Part shown: positions 42,301 to 54,300 of the stretch, one piece after another
Numbering within the stretch: the stretch's first letter is position 1
Layout: the number at the start of each line of letters is the position of its first letter
Source of the DNA: Cyprinodon diabolis
Lineage: Eukaryota > Chordata > Actinopteri > Cyprinodontiformes > Cyprinodontidae
Assembly: GCA_030533445.1 (NCBI GenBank)
Contig: CM060081.1
Coordinates: 19,141,611 to 19,205,610 of the forward strand
Direction of reading: 5' to 3'
DNA: 64,000 nucleotides
Notes under the pieces: model-generated
Databases searched by the model: none
What the model saw: the letters and a program-made list of their open reading frames with translations, nothing else
Told to the model about the DNA's origin: nothing
Translations under genes and position numbers: made by a program

Positions 42301-45300
42301 TAGAGACTGTGGAGAAGCTTGCAAACATTAGGCATGAATGAAGACGATTTATTTAAATATCAAAGACAACCTGCAGGAAAACTCCCACCAAGATATTCCT
42401 GATATTCAGACTCTATTGATCACGACAAAGTTTAATCAGCGCTCACTTGTGGCTCTCATACATACATTCATAATTAAAAAGGAGCCTCATGTAAGAGCAG
42501 GGGAACAAGAAATCCACATGCACTGCCTTAAGTGTGAATCATTTAGCTGAGAGCACCTTGCTTAAACTGAATACATCAAACAGTGAGGAAAAGCTGGCTA
42601 ATTAGTTCTCATTAGAATAAGAGGCAGCCTTACAACCGCATTAATCCAAAGTTAACAATTCAGATCAAACGAGAATTTTTGAAAGGCGGTCCGATGATGT
42701 CATGTGCTCCCACTAACCAAAATAAGGAGAAGGCCGGTGCAAAATCGCAGGGACGACATGTCAACGACTCGCTAGTTTATGCTTCCTGCAGCATGCTCAG
42801 CCAACGCTGTCAGCTGTGGTCTTAAGCTACACGCTGCTGGGAAGAGATCATAGGGGGAGGGGAGCCAGACAAATAAGATTGAACTCAATCTTTTGCTTTC
42901 GCCGTGAAGCAGAATTGTGTGGGTGTCTCCCATCTGTGTGATGTTGTCAGGCTCGTAGGTCAAGCCACTTATTGTAAAAACCACAGCTAAAAAAGGTTAG
43001 AGTGCAAGGGGGACTTGCTGACGAAACCACAAATGAGTCATCCGTCTTCTTTTTTTCTCTCTCACCATCTGATTGATAATCTGAGCAAACCGAGCCAAGA
43101 GCAACTCATCACCAAAAACATTCCCCAGAGGAGGAGTAGGTGTCACCGTACACAAAACTGAAAGGGAATCCCGTCATGATGAGCATTGCTTTCTAAGCTG
43201 TTTCCCATAAGAGAAGGCGCTATGCTAACATCACACGACATGTATTCTGCATCAAGTTCAGGGGAAAAGCCTGGGACATCCAAGGCTGAGTTAATATGGC
43301 GATAAATCTGTAACCACATGCAGTTCTGGGAATATGACAGGTTTTCAGAAAAATGAGATTATGATGTGATAACACTACCACTTGTGCAGATAGGTACCAC
43401 AAAAACATATCATTATCATGAGATGTAGAAGTAAAAATGCATCACCCAATCACAACAAGCATAACTATTCTTGAAATTTTACCATAAACAAACCATTTCA
43501 GATAATACTCAGAAACTGAAATCTCCCGTTTTCATTATTAACAAAAGTCTTAAAACCAGATTTTTAAAAAGGAAAAGTTCATTTTAAACCACCCTTGACT
43601 TTAAACAGCACAGCTGCGAGGAAAACAGCTTAACAAAAAAAACTCCTTTTAAAAAGCTTGTAACTCTTCAGAGTTCAGTAAAACCCCTTCAGTGAAAGTG
43701 TTACTGAAGTGCATGACAGTGATATAACTTAAAACAACACTCTGCACTTGACAGAATAAAGGGACTACAACATTATTTAAAAAAAAAACACACACAACTG
43801 CAACATGAAGATGTAAGTTTAACCCATTATAGGGCAAGTTACTGTTTTGGATCAGTTGCATTCCCCTTACAAATCGTGAGATCTATATCCAGCCATCCAG
43901 CAAAGATAATGCTACATGATACATCTTATTTTGGAATTGGACCAATTAGATGAACCCTTGAATAATATATATACTATTGTAAATTAAGTAAAAATGAAAA
44001 AGTTAACAAGCAAAGAAAAAAAAGGTAAAAAAAACTAATCGCAAAGTTGAAAAGTAAAGTTAAACATTATATTTGGGTTTATAAACTAAAAAATGTTATT
44101 GCAAGCATCAGCATTAATGCCTCTAAGGTTATGTTATGCCAAGAAAAAGTGTTTTTTTCACCCTCTCTCACTTTTTATTTTTCTTTATACATGACAAGTT
44201 GGCATTTCTTGAAATTACATTGACATTCATTTTTGCCTTCAAAATATCCATATTTTCTGAATGTTACAAAGGTAATAAGGTCTTGTCCTGGATTCCAATA
44301 ACACTATTGGCTTCAAATTTAGATTTTCAAAGTATTTCACTGAGTGCCCACATGCCAATAAGGACATGCATGGCTATAACCGGACAATTATCTATTAAAT
44401 CGCACCATTTGAACAACCCCTGCAATTTAACAGGTGAATATTCACTGTTTACTTTCTCATGCTGCTCCAGATTTCATTGAAAAATATGATCCCCTCCACC
44501 TCTACTGTGCCATGCAAGCATCACATCGGTGCGATTTTCTGCAAAATTGACAAACTGTAGATGGGTCGTTTCTGCAATCAACAAGTATCCGCTCATGTCG
44601 ATCAAAGTTGCCATTCCCATGGAGAGCGATGCAAAGCAGCAGCAAGGAAAGGAGAAAGGGAAAAGAAAAGGAATAGAGGCTGAAACGAGAGGAAAACGGA
44701 GCGCTTGGTTACCTTGTGGATGTGCCCTTCCTCACATCGCAGATGCTGCATTTGAAAGCCTCGGCTGTGTTCTTGTAGGTGCACACGCTGCAGTCCCAGT
44801 AGCCGTCGTCTGCGCTCTGTTTGGCTTGTCTTTTCGGCCTTACAAATGAAACAGACGATTAAGGTCAAATAAGTGTAGCCTGGTCTAAAAAAAAAAAAAA
44901 AAAGAATCGATTTCAGACTACTAGGTTAAATATATTAAAAATCGAGTTAAAATGCATTTAAAATCTGTTTAAAATAACAATAAATAAAAGTTCATCAATT
45001 ATTAAAGTGTTCATAAATAGTTTAAATCCAAACAACAGGTTTTTTTGTTTTTTTGTCAATTTATTTGTTGAATACTAATGTTAATGTTGCCTTAAGTTCG
45101 TTTGCCTTGAATCTTGTTTACAACCTGACTTGTTAAGTTGTCAATCTTGTAATTTCTCGTATCACATTGGATGATGTAAACTGAATATCCAATCAGATGT
45201 ATTGAAGGCGGGATCTAGGTTATAGCACTTGGTTACAGAGTTTGCTGGAGGAGGCTGTTCATCAGAGTTAAGGGGAGAATGAAAAAAAAAACATAGCCGT

Positions 45301-48300
45301 GGATGCAGAGTCTACGTTCCTGTTTTTGGACTGTTTTACCCTTTGATGAGTGAGTACTCGATATATGATGATTTTTGTGCTTAGACGGAATGTGTAAGTG
45401 CATAAAATGTATGATGCTAATCGCTAGTTAGCATATTAGCATTTTGCCGCGAGTTAATAGCAGCTATATATGCTAAGTATATAAGCTCTTGACTTAATTT
45501 ATGGAACTAAATAGCCACTTCTAATGCACAGTGGACCGGGAGGAATTCTCTGGACTCTTCTGCTGTGGATAGACCTGTCGCAGTTTCTTCGAGGTGTACT
45601 TCCGACTCTCGAGTGTGAAGCTAACTCCAACCAAGTTGAAGAGTTTCAGTTTGGCATGGACATGGCTTGACCTCCATCAGATTTCGTACCTATTCCAAAA
45701 GGATTTCGTGAGTAAGCACGTGCATTTTATTTTCTGCTTGTTTAACAAGTGAAGCGGCCTTTTTCTGTTTTCTGGTCCCAACGAACCCAAGCAACAACCA
45801 GGCCTGCAACAGTTTATTAAATCTGAGCTCAGATAGGTTACGTATCTGGACTGGTTAAGGGGAAGAAATTTATAGAATATAATTTTCTGAATTATTGTTA
45901 TTTTGAGTCTGTGAAGACATTTGAAGTAGTGTAAGTGTACTGAGACACTTAAAAAAAAAAAAACTTGGACAATTTCTTTTCAATATTTTCTCTTTTATTT
46001 TTATTTTTTTTCCCCAAATCATAATTTAAGTTTTACTAAAATTTGCCTTTATATATGTAAATCTATTTGTGTTGTGTCGTAATTATTTACCGAGATTTAA
46101 AAGTATTGGTTGCATTCAAGGATAAAAGAAGGAAAGATAAAAGGCGTTAAAAGATAAATTCATTATTCTTAGTGGGTTTAAATACAGAGTTGCATATATA
46201 AATCCTGCTAAGTGGAGGCACCGTCAATATAAAAAAAAAAGTCTAAATTACTACATACAGTTAAAAGACTATTTCCTATTATTTCTACTGTTTAACAATA
46301 TTAGTTGTAAGTAACGTACCCAGGGCCCCACCTATAGTAGTACCATAACATTATTACAGAGTTAATGCCTAACTACTTGGGTTGGGTGCTACACAAATTG
46401 GAGGCACCGCTGGGATACTAAAGTTTTGTTGTGTCATACCAGTTCAACCTTAATCTATGGTATACTTATAAGTTAGTAAACTTAATCCTAGTTTTAAGAA
46501 AGCCACCTTTACTGTCATCCCTTGATTAAAAAAAAAAAAAAAAATTTTAAATAAAATAATTAAGAAAGAAAGAAACTGATTAAACTATGGCCACTAAAAA
46601 ACAGAGTGCACAACCCGATCTTGCTAACTGGTGCAGGGGTGAAGGGCTGGATCCGTCACATGCCATTCTTGTGCTTGGAGTACCCGAAGATGAGGAGATA
46701 GCCACAGTCGAAGCAACACTTGAGCAAATAAAAGCCTTGGGCAAAGTAAGAGTGAGGGGCAAGATGTTTGATGCCAATAACCAAACTCTAACCATGTTAT
46801 GTGAATGCCGTGAAGAAGTAGACTCTACTAAAGTTCCCCTAGAAGTGATCTCACCTAAAGAAGGAAGAAAATGGGCAATAGTGATTGCAGAAGAAGAAAC
46901 AAACTCAGACCCCTTCACAGAGAAATTAAACAAATTTCTACGGGATGAAGGGAAATCGATGGATGACATTGAAAGACTATGTTCTCCTACAACTTCATGG
47001 AATAGCAATACAGAGTCAATCATTCGTGCAGTAGGGGATGTTTTGCAGCCCAAGCCAAATGAAAGTAGCTCTTACAGGCGTCTAAGAACCTTCTCTGGAG
47101 TCCATCCTACTCCGCCTGGAGAAGATAATTTAGACAGTTGGCTAGAACAAGCAAAATTCATGAGTGAAGAATATGAATGGTCAGACAAAGAAAAACGCCG
47201 GAGGATTATTGAGAGTCTCAAAGGACCAGCTTTGGAGATAATACAAGCAGTACGATTGTCCAATCCCAATGCCAGTCATATAGATTATATACAGGCATTA
47301 GAAAGTACATTTGGAACCTCAGAATCAGGAGAAGAACTGTATTTCACATTCAGATCCATGCACCAAAGACAACATGAGTGCTTGTCGGATTTTTTGCTGA
47401 GATTGGAAAGAATGCTAAATAAAGTGCTTCAAAAGGGAGGCTTAACAGTAAGTGAAGCCAATAAAGCAAGGCTAGAGCAACTCATTAAAGGTACAACTGA
47501 ATCTGATCTCATGATTCTTCAGCTAAATCTAAGAGATAAGCGAAGTGACCCACCATCATTTCTAAACCTACTGAAAGAGATTCGCGAAGAAGAGGAGCGT
47601 GACGCAGCCAGACAAAAATTTAAAAAACCAGCACAAAGACAGTATGTGCATGCAGTGCAGACCATAGGTGAGACAGAATCGAAAGGGTGTCAGCAAGTTG
47701 ATCTTCAGTCTGAAGTTCAAGAGCTAAAAGCAAAGATTAAAAAGCTTGACAAGCAGTCTAAGCCCACAGAGTCAAGTCAAAAGAAAGAGTTCAGAGAACA
47801 GAAAAAAGACAAATCAGATGCAAGCAAAGAAGTGCAACAGTTAAGGAAAGAAGTTTCAGAGTTAAAAACACAGTTAAGTGTAATGTCAGTAAAGCCAAAG
47901 CAATATGCAAAAGACCAAGGCCCCTACCGCAAGTTCAAAGCAGACTTTAATCCAAAGTCATCTTCCTATAATTCAAAGAGTAGCAAAGGTGGAGATTATT
48001 TTTGCTACAGGTGTGGAGAAAACGGGCATTTTGCAAATAAATGCACAGCTCCGGAAAATGCTCAAAAGGTGATCAAAAAGCTAATTCATCAGGTACATGG
48101 AAGTAAAGATGGACAAAATAAAAGTACAGAGGATCAAGATCAGTGTGTCGCTCATGTCAATACCGCCAGTGTCCCGACTCAAAATGCAGACATACCTGAA
48201 GGTCTAATTGGTCCCTCATCGATCGCACCTATTAAAGTTAATAACATCTCCTGCAATGGACTTATGGATTCTGGATCAACAGTGACCATCATTTTTGAGG

Positions 48301-51300
48301 ACTGGTATAACGCCAACATACCAACAGTTCCAATACATCCTATTTCCACTCTAGCTATCTGGGGTCTATCAGCTGAGTCTTATCCATACTCTGGGTATGT
48401 AATAGTCGACATGGAATTCCCTGAGGATGTAGTAGGTGTTAAAGGGCCACTTAACGTCCTTGCTCTCATCTGTCCTGAGCCCCCACAAGGTCATGAAACC
48501 CCTGTAGTGGTGGGTACAAATGCTTTCCTGTTCCGCCGTCTATTCCAGTTGTGTAAAGAAAGCGGTAGTGGTTGTAAAGTCAGCTCCATGAAAATACAAG
48601 CAGTTTATGACCAAATCCAAACTCAGTCTTTGAAGTCCCATGCATCAGACAATCCCATAGGACAAGTGAAATGGCAAGGTCCAGGGCCACTTACCATTGC
48701 TGCTAATGAAAAATTCTATGTCACTTGCAAAGTAGAGCAGAAAGCTAATAAGTCTCACAATTTCATCTTTGTTGAGGCACCAGCTATGTCGCAATTACCA
48801 TCTGGCGTGCTAGTGCAGCCAAGTGTTCTCCCAGAGAGTGACATAGATGAGAACAGTTTCACAGTCCTATTGCATAATGAGTCACAGAAACCAACCTCTA
48901 TCCAAGTTGGCACAGTTCTCGCTGAGATGCATGAAGTAGACATAGTCACCAACCCTAGAGCTCTAGAGCCTGAGACTAGTACTTTAGATCCCAAACTCTT
49001 TGATTTTGGTGATTCACCGGTCCCCAAAGAGTGGAAGGAAAGGTTACAGCAAAAGCTAGCTCAGAGGCGAAATGTTTTCTCTCTAGGTGAATGGGACGTG
49101 GGGTTAGCTAAAAATGTAGAACACCACATTCGCCTTAGTGACTTTACTCCCTTTAGAGAACGATCACGTCGGTTAGCTCCCGCAGACATTGAAGATGTGC
49201 GACAACACTTACAACAGTTGTTAGCTGCGGGTATCATTAAAGAGTCGCGTAGCCCATTTGCTTCACCTATTGTAGTTGTACGAAAAAAGAATGGTTCAGT
49301 TAGAATCTGCATTGACTACAGGACTTTGAACAGTCGTACCATACCAGACCAGTACACCATCCCTCGTATTGACGATGCCTTGGATTGTCTTACAGGCAGC
49401 AAATGGTTTTCAGTCCTTGATCTTAGGAGTGGATATTATCAAATTTCCATGTCCGAGCAAGATAAGGAGAAGACTGCATTTATCTGCCCTCTTGGGTTCT
49501 ACCAATTTGAAAGAATGCCGCAAGGTATCACTGGAGCACCTGCCACTTTTCAGCGGCTTATGGAGAAAGCTGTGGGGGATATGCACCTTCTCCAAGTGAT
49601 AGTGTACCTCGATGACATAATTGTTTTTGGCAGAACACTTGAAGAACATGAGCAACGTCTCCTTAAAGTTTTAGATCGCCTTGAGGAAATTGGTCTGAAA
49701 GTGTCGATAGACAAATGTCAGTTCTGTCAGTCCCAAGTAAAATATGTCGGCCATATTGTTTCAGAAGCCGGCATAGCCACAGATCCAGAAAAGGTTGCTG
49801 TTGTTAGAAACTGGCCAGAGCCAACAGATCTTAAGTCCCTTCGCTCATTTCTTGGTTTCTGTGGGTACTATCGCAGATTTATTGCCAACTACTCTAGCAT
49901 AGTCCGTCCATTAACAGAACTTACCAAAGGTTACCCACCTACTCAGAAAGGCAAGAAAATTCGAGCCAAAGACCCAACCAAAACTTACCTCAAACCTTCT
50001 GAACCCTTCAAAGACAGATGGGACAATTCCTGTCAACAAGCATTCAAAAAAATCATTGACTGTTTGACTAATGCTCCTGTACTAGCATTTGCAGATCCCA
50101 CCAAACCGTATGTCCTGCACGTGGACGCGAGCATGAATGGTTTAGGTGCCGTACTCAACCAAGAGTACCCTGAGGGCCTTAAGCCTGTTGCCTTCGCTAG
50201 TCGAAAACTCAGTGACTCAGAACGAAACTATCCTGTTCATCAACTTGAATTCCTAGCACTGAAGTGGGCTGTCGTTGATAAATTCCACGACTACCTTTAT
50301 GGAGTTAAGTTCACAGTTAGAACGGACAACAATCCTTTAACGTACGTGTTGACAACAGCAAAACTAAATGCTGTTGGACATCGTTGGCTTGCAGCTTTAG
50401 CTACATATGACTTCAACATCCAGTATCGTCCTGGTCGTCACAACGTAGACGCAGATCTATTATCCCGGCAGTACACAAATGAAACTGAACAATGGTTAGA
50501 TGTGCCACAATCTGCCATAAAAGCCGTCTGTAAAAAGGAATCCATTAATGGAACTACTAGGCTAGTAGACCAACTTGGTGTCCCTCCATCAGTGATTCCG
50601 GAAGCTTACGTTTTTCCAGTGAGTCTGAAAGCAACCTTGTATGAGCAGTTTACTTCTAAAGACTTGCAAGTTGCTCAAGATCTTGACCCAATTATTGGTC
50701 CAGTTAAACAAACCATCCGAACTGGAGAGCAGCTTATTTCATCCAAAAGTTATCCACCTGATGTGACATTGTTAAGTCGAGAGAGCTCAAAACTTGAGTT
50801 GGACAACCAAATACTTTACCGACAAAGGAAAATGCCCTGTGGCACAGTGAATAAACAACTGGTTCTACCGGAAAGATACAGAATAAGTGTGATGAGATCG
50901 TTACATGATGACTGTGGACATTTAGGCATTGAGAAAACAACAGAATTGCTCAAAGATCGTTTCTACTGGCCTAGAATGAACACCGATGTGGAACAGTATA
51001 TAAAAACTTGTGGACGTTGTATCGCCCGAAAAACACTACCACAACGTTGGTCTCCACTCAATCAAATCACTAGTAATGGCCCCTTAGATCTAGTTTGTAT
51101 TGATTTCCTACAAATAGAGCCAGACAGCAAAGGAGTTGCCAATGTACTAGTGGTAACCGATCATTACACAAGGTACGCTCAAGCGTTCCCTACAAAGGAT
51201 CAAAAGTCAGTCACAGCTGCAAAAGTATTGTGGGAGAAATACTTTGTCCACTACGGACTGCCCGCTAGAATACATTCAGATCAAGGCAGAGACTTTGAAA

Positions 51301-54300
51301 GCCGCCTCATCAAAGAGCTTCTGTTGATGCTTGGTATCCGAAAATCACGCACCTCACCTTACCATCCACAAGGGGATGCCCAACCGGAACGTTTCAACAG
51401 AACGCTTCTTTCGATGCTTGGAACTCTTGAGGATGGTAAAAAACAAAACTGGAGTCAACATATTAGTCAGTTAGTACATGCGTATAACTGCACGAAAAAT
51501 GAATCTACCGGATATTCTCCCTACTATTTAATGTTTGGACGCAATGCTAGGTTGCCGATTGACCTTTGTTTCAATGCGGTTCTTGAAAGTGATTCAGAGA
51601 AAACTCACTTGCAGTACGTTGACAAAATGAGAAAAGAACTACAACAAGCTTACCATCTAGCTACCGAGAGTGCATCAAAGAACCACCGGAGAAACAAGTC
51701 CCGTTATGACCAAAGAGTACGAGATCAACCCTTGCAAGAAGGAGACAGGGTACTGATAAGAAATGTTGGTTTAACTGGTAAACACAAACTACAAGACAGA
51801 TGGAGATCAACCCCATACATTGTAATTCAAAAGTTACCGAACTTACCGGTATACAAAGTCAAATCAGAACAAGGAACTGGAAATGTTAAAACTCTACACA
51901 GAGATCATCTACTACCTATCGGTTATCTCGTCCGAATCTCAGAGACCTTAGAAACACCTGAAAGAGTCAGACTACCGGTTACTAGACGACAACATGCTCT
52001 ACAAAGTCAAACACGTGACCAAAATGCTCAAAAATTGGATGCTTCTTCAGTCTCAGAATCTGAGTATGAATATGCGTATGAGTATCAAACCAAAAACACT
52101 GACCATGTCAAGAGACATGTACATATACAAGGCAGACCTGATGTCCAACCTGTTCCCTCTGAAGAGTCTTCCTCACCTGAGAGTGAACCTGAGTTTGAGG
52201 ATGGACCATCTGAAAGTTCTCAAGAGGAATGTCAACCTTCAACTGTAGAACCAGAAGCCAGTGATACATCTGAAGATGCCGAAGTGGAGTTGAGAACTCG
52301 CACAAGTCCCAAAACTAGAAAGTCAACGCGAGAGGTGAAACCAGTCATCCGTTTGACTTATGACAAACCTGGAACACAGACTGAGGAACCTGTGACAATT
52401 GTGCACCAAGGAATGGTAATACAAGTCAACCTTAGTAACACTAGAGATGAAACAAATCCTTTAAAATGTTCTAAACATTATAAGACTTATCCCTCTGGAT
52501 CTAAGTTTAAACTTGGAGTTAGATGAGGACATCTAAACCTTTTAGAAGGGGGAGGATGTAGCCTGGTCTAAAAAAAAAAAAAAAAAAAGAATCGATTTCA
52601 GACTACTAGGTTAAATATATTAAAAATCGAGTTAAAATGCATTTAAAATCTGTTTAAAATAACAATAAATAAAAGTTCATCAATTATTAAAGTGTTCATA
52701 AATAGTTTAAATCCAAACAACAGGTTTTTTTGTTTTTTTGTCAATTTATTTGTTGAATACTAATGTTAATGTTGCCTTAAGTTCGTTTGCCTTGAATCTT
52801 GTTTACAACCTGACTTGTTAAGTTGTCAATCTTGTAATTTCTCGTATCACATTGGATGATGTAAACTGAATATCCAATCAGATGTATTGAAGGCGGGATC
52901 TAGGTTATAGCACTTGGTTACAGAGTTTGCTGGAGGAGGCTGTTCATCAGAGTTAAGGGGAGAATGAAAAAAAAAACATAGCCGTGGATGCAGAGTCTAC
53001 GTTCCTGTTTTTGGACTGTTTTACCCTTTGATGAGTGAGTACTCGATATATGATGATTTTTGTGCTTAGACGGAATGTGTAAGTGCATAAAATGTATGAT
53101 GCTAATCGCTAGTTAGCATATTAGCATTTTGCCGCGAGTTAATAGCAGCTATATATGCTAAGTATATAAGCTCTTGACTTAATTTATGGAACTAAATAGC
53201 CACTTCTAATGCACAGTGGACCGGGAGGAATTCTCTGGACTCTTCTGCTGTGGATAGACCTGTCGCAGTTTCTTCGAGGTGTACTTCCGACTCTCGAGTG
53301 TGAAGCTAACTCCAACCAAGTTGAAGAGTTTCAGTTTGGCATGGACATGGCTTGACCTCCATCAGATTTCGTACCTATTCCAAAAGGATTTCGTGAGTAA
53401 GCACGTGCATTTTATTTTCTGCTTGTTTAACAAGTGAAGCGGCCTTTTTCTGTTTTCTGGTCCCAACGAACCCAAGCAACAACCAGGCCTGCAACAGTTT
53501 ATTAAATCTGAGCTCAGATAGGTTACGTATCTGGACTGGTTAAGGGGAAGAAATTTATAGAATATAATTTTCTGAATTATTGTTATTTTGAGTCTGTGAA
53601 GACATTTGAAGTAGTGTAAGTGTACTGAGACACTTAAAAAAAAAAAAACTTGGACAATTTCTTTTCAATATTTTCTCTTTTATTTTTATTTTTTTTCCCC
53701 AAATCATAATTTAAGTTTTACTAAAATTTGCCTTTATATATGTAAATCTATTTGTGTTGTGTCGTAATTATTTACCGAGATTTAAAAGTATTGGTTGCAT
53801 TCAAGGATAAAAGAAGGAAAGATAAAAGGCGTTAAAAGATAAATTCATTATTCTTAGTGGGTTTAAATACAGAGTTGCATATATAAATCCTGCTAAGTGG
53901 AGGCACCGTCAATATAAAAAAAAAAGTCTAAATTACTACATACAGTTAAAAGACTATTTCCTATTATTTCTACTGTTTAACAATATTAGTTGTAAGTAAC
54001 GTACCCAGGGCCCCACCTATAGTAGTACCATAACATTATTACAGAGTTAATGCCTAACTACTTGGGTTGGGTGCTACATAAGGGTTAACGAATGCCACTA
54101 ACGTGTTTCAGTAATTAAAGCACAGAGGAGGATGTGACACATGGAACCTGCTGCTCGGTTATACGAGCTGCTCGGAACGGCACAAAGCATGGCGGGGGTT
54201 GTCATTAACACCGGGTTCGAGTCCCGGGCAGTTTTATATGGATCCACAGCCGGCCGGGCGACTGTCCTCATCGTCCAACTGTATCGCCAGCTAGGCTAGC

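Larger units (their letters stand above)
29070..44712 (-). other. rybp: rybp intron 2
   Basis: 15.6 kb between the zinc-finger exon and exon 3. It holds a decayed Tc1 copy (29755-30240), a CA microsatellite (30295-30323), a dispersed fish repeat (31775-31965), a short perfect hairpin (36659-36684) and repeat-poor blocks with homeodomain-type AT motifs near 32480-33500 and 42400-42720. Long polyA/T runs are frequent. I see no other coding exon in it. Confidence 0.8.
44874..54078 (+). mobile_element. intact Ty3/gypsy LTR retrotransposon with PNMA-like Gag, inside rybp intron 1
   Basis: 9,205 bp: 5' LTR 44874-46393, internal region 46394-52556, 3' LTR 52557-54078. Both LTRs begin TG and end CA and the element is flanked by TAAG on each side (44870-44873 and 54079-54082). 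It has an 18-nt primer binding site, a polypurine tract abutting the 3' LTR, and one uninterrupted gag-pol frame. Pol order is protease, reverse transcriptase, RNase H, integrase, which is Ty3/gypsy order. No chromodomain and no envelope frame are seen. The LTRs match along their length by eye except 17 versus 19 A's in one run, so insertion is very recent. It is antisense to rybp, the orientation usually tolerated in introns. Confidence 0.97.

Noticed and set aside
46394..52556. Possible envelope gene or errantivirus identity for the gypsy element
   Set aside because: Only about 18 nt separate the gag-pol stop from the polypurine tract, so there is no room for an envelope frame.
54205..54235. 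tRNA-like B box and T-arm (GGTTCGAGTCC)
   Set aside because: The T-arm hairpin is perfect, but no acceptor stem, D-arm or anticodon arm can be built around it. Probably chance in CpG-rich DNA or a trace of a tRNA-derived SINE.
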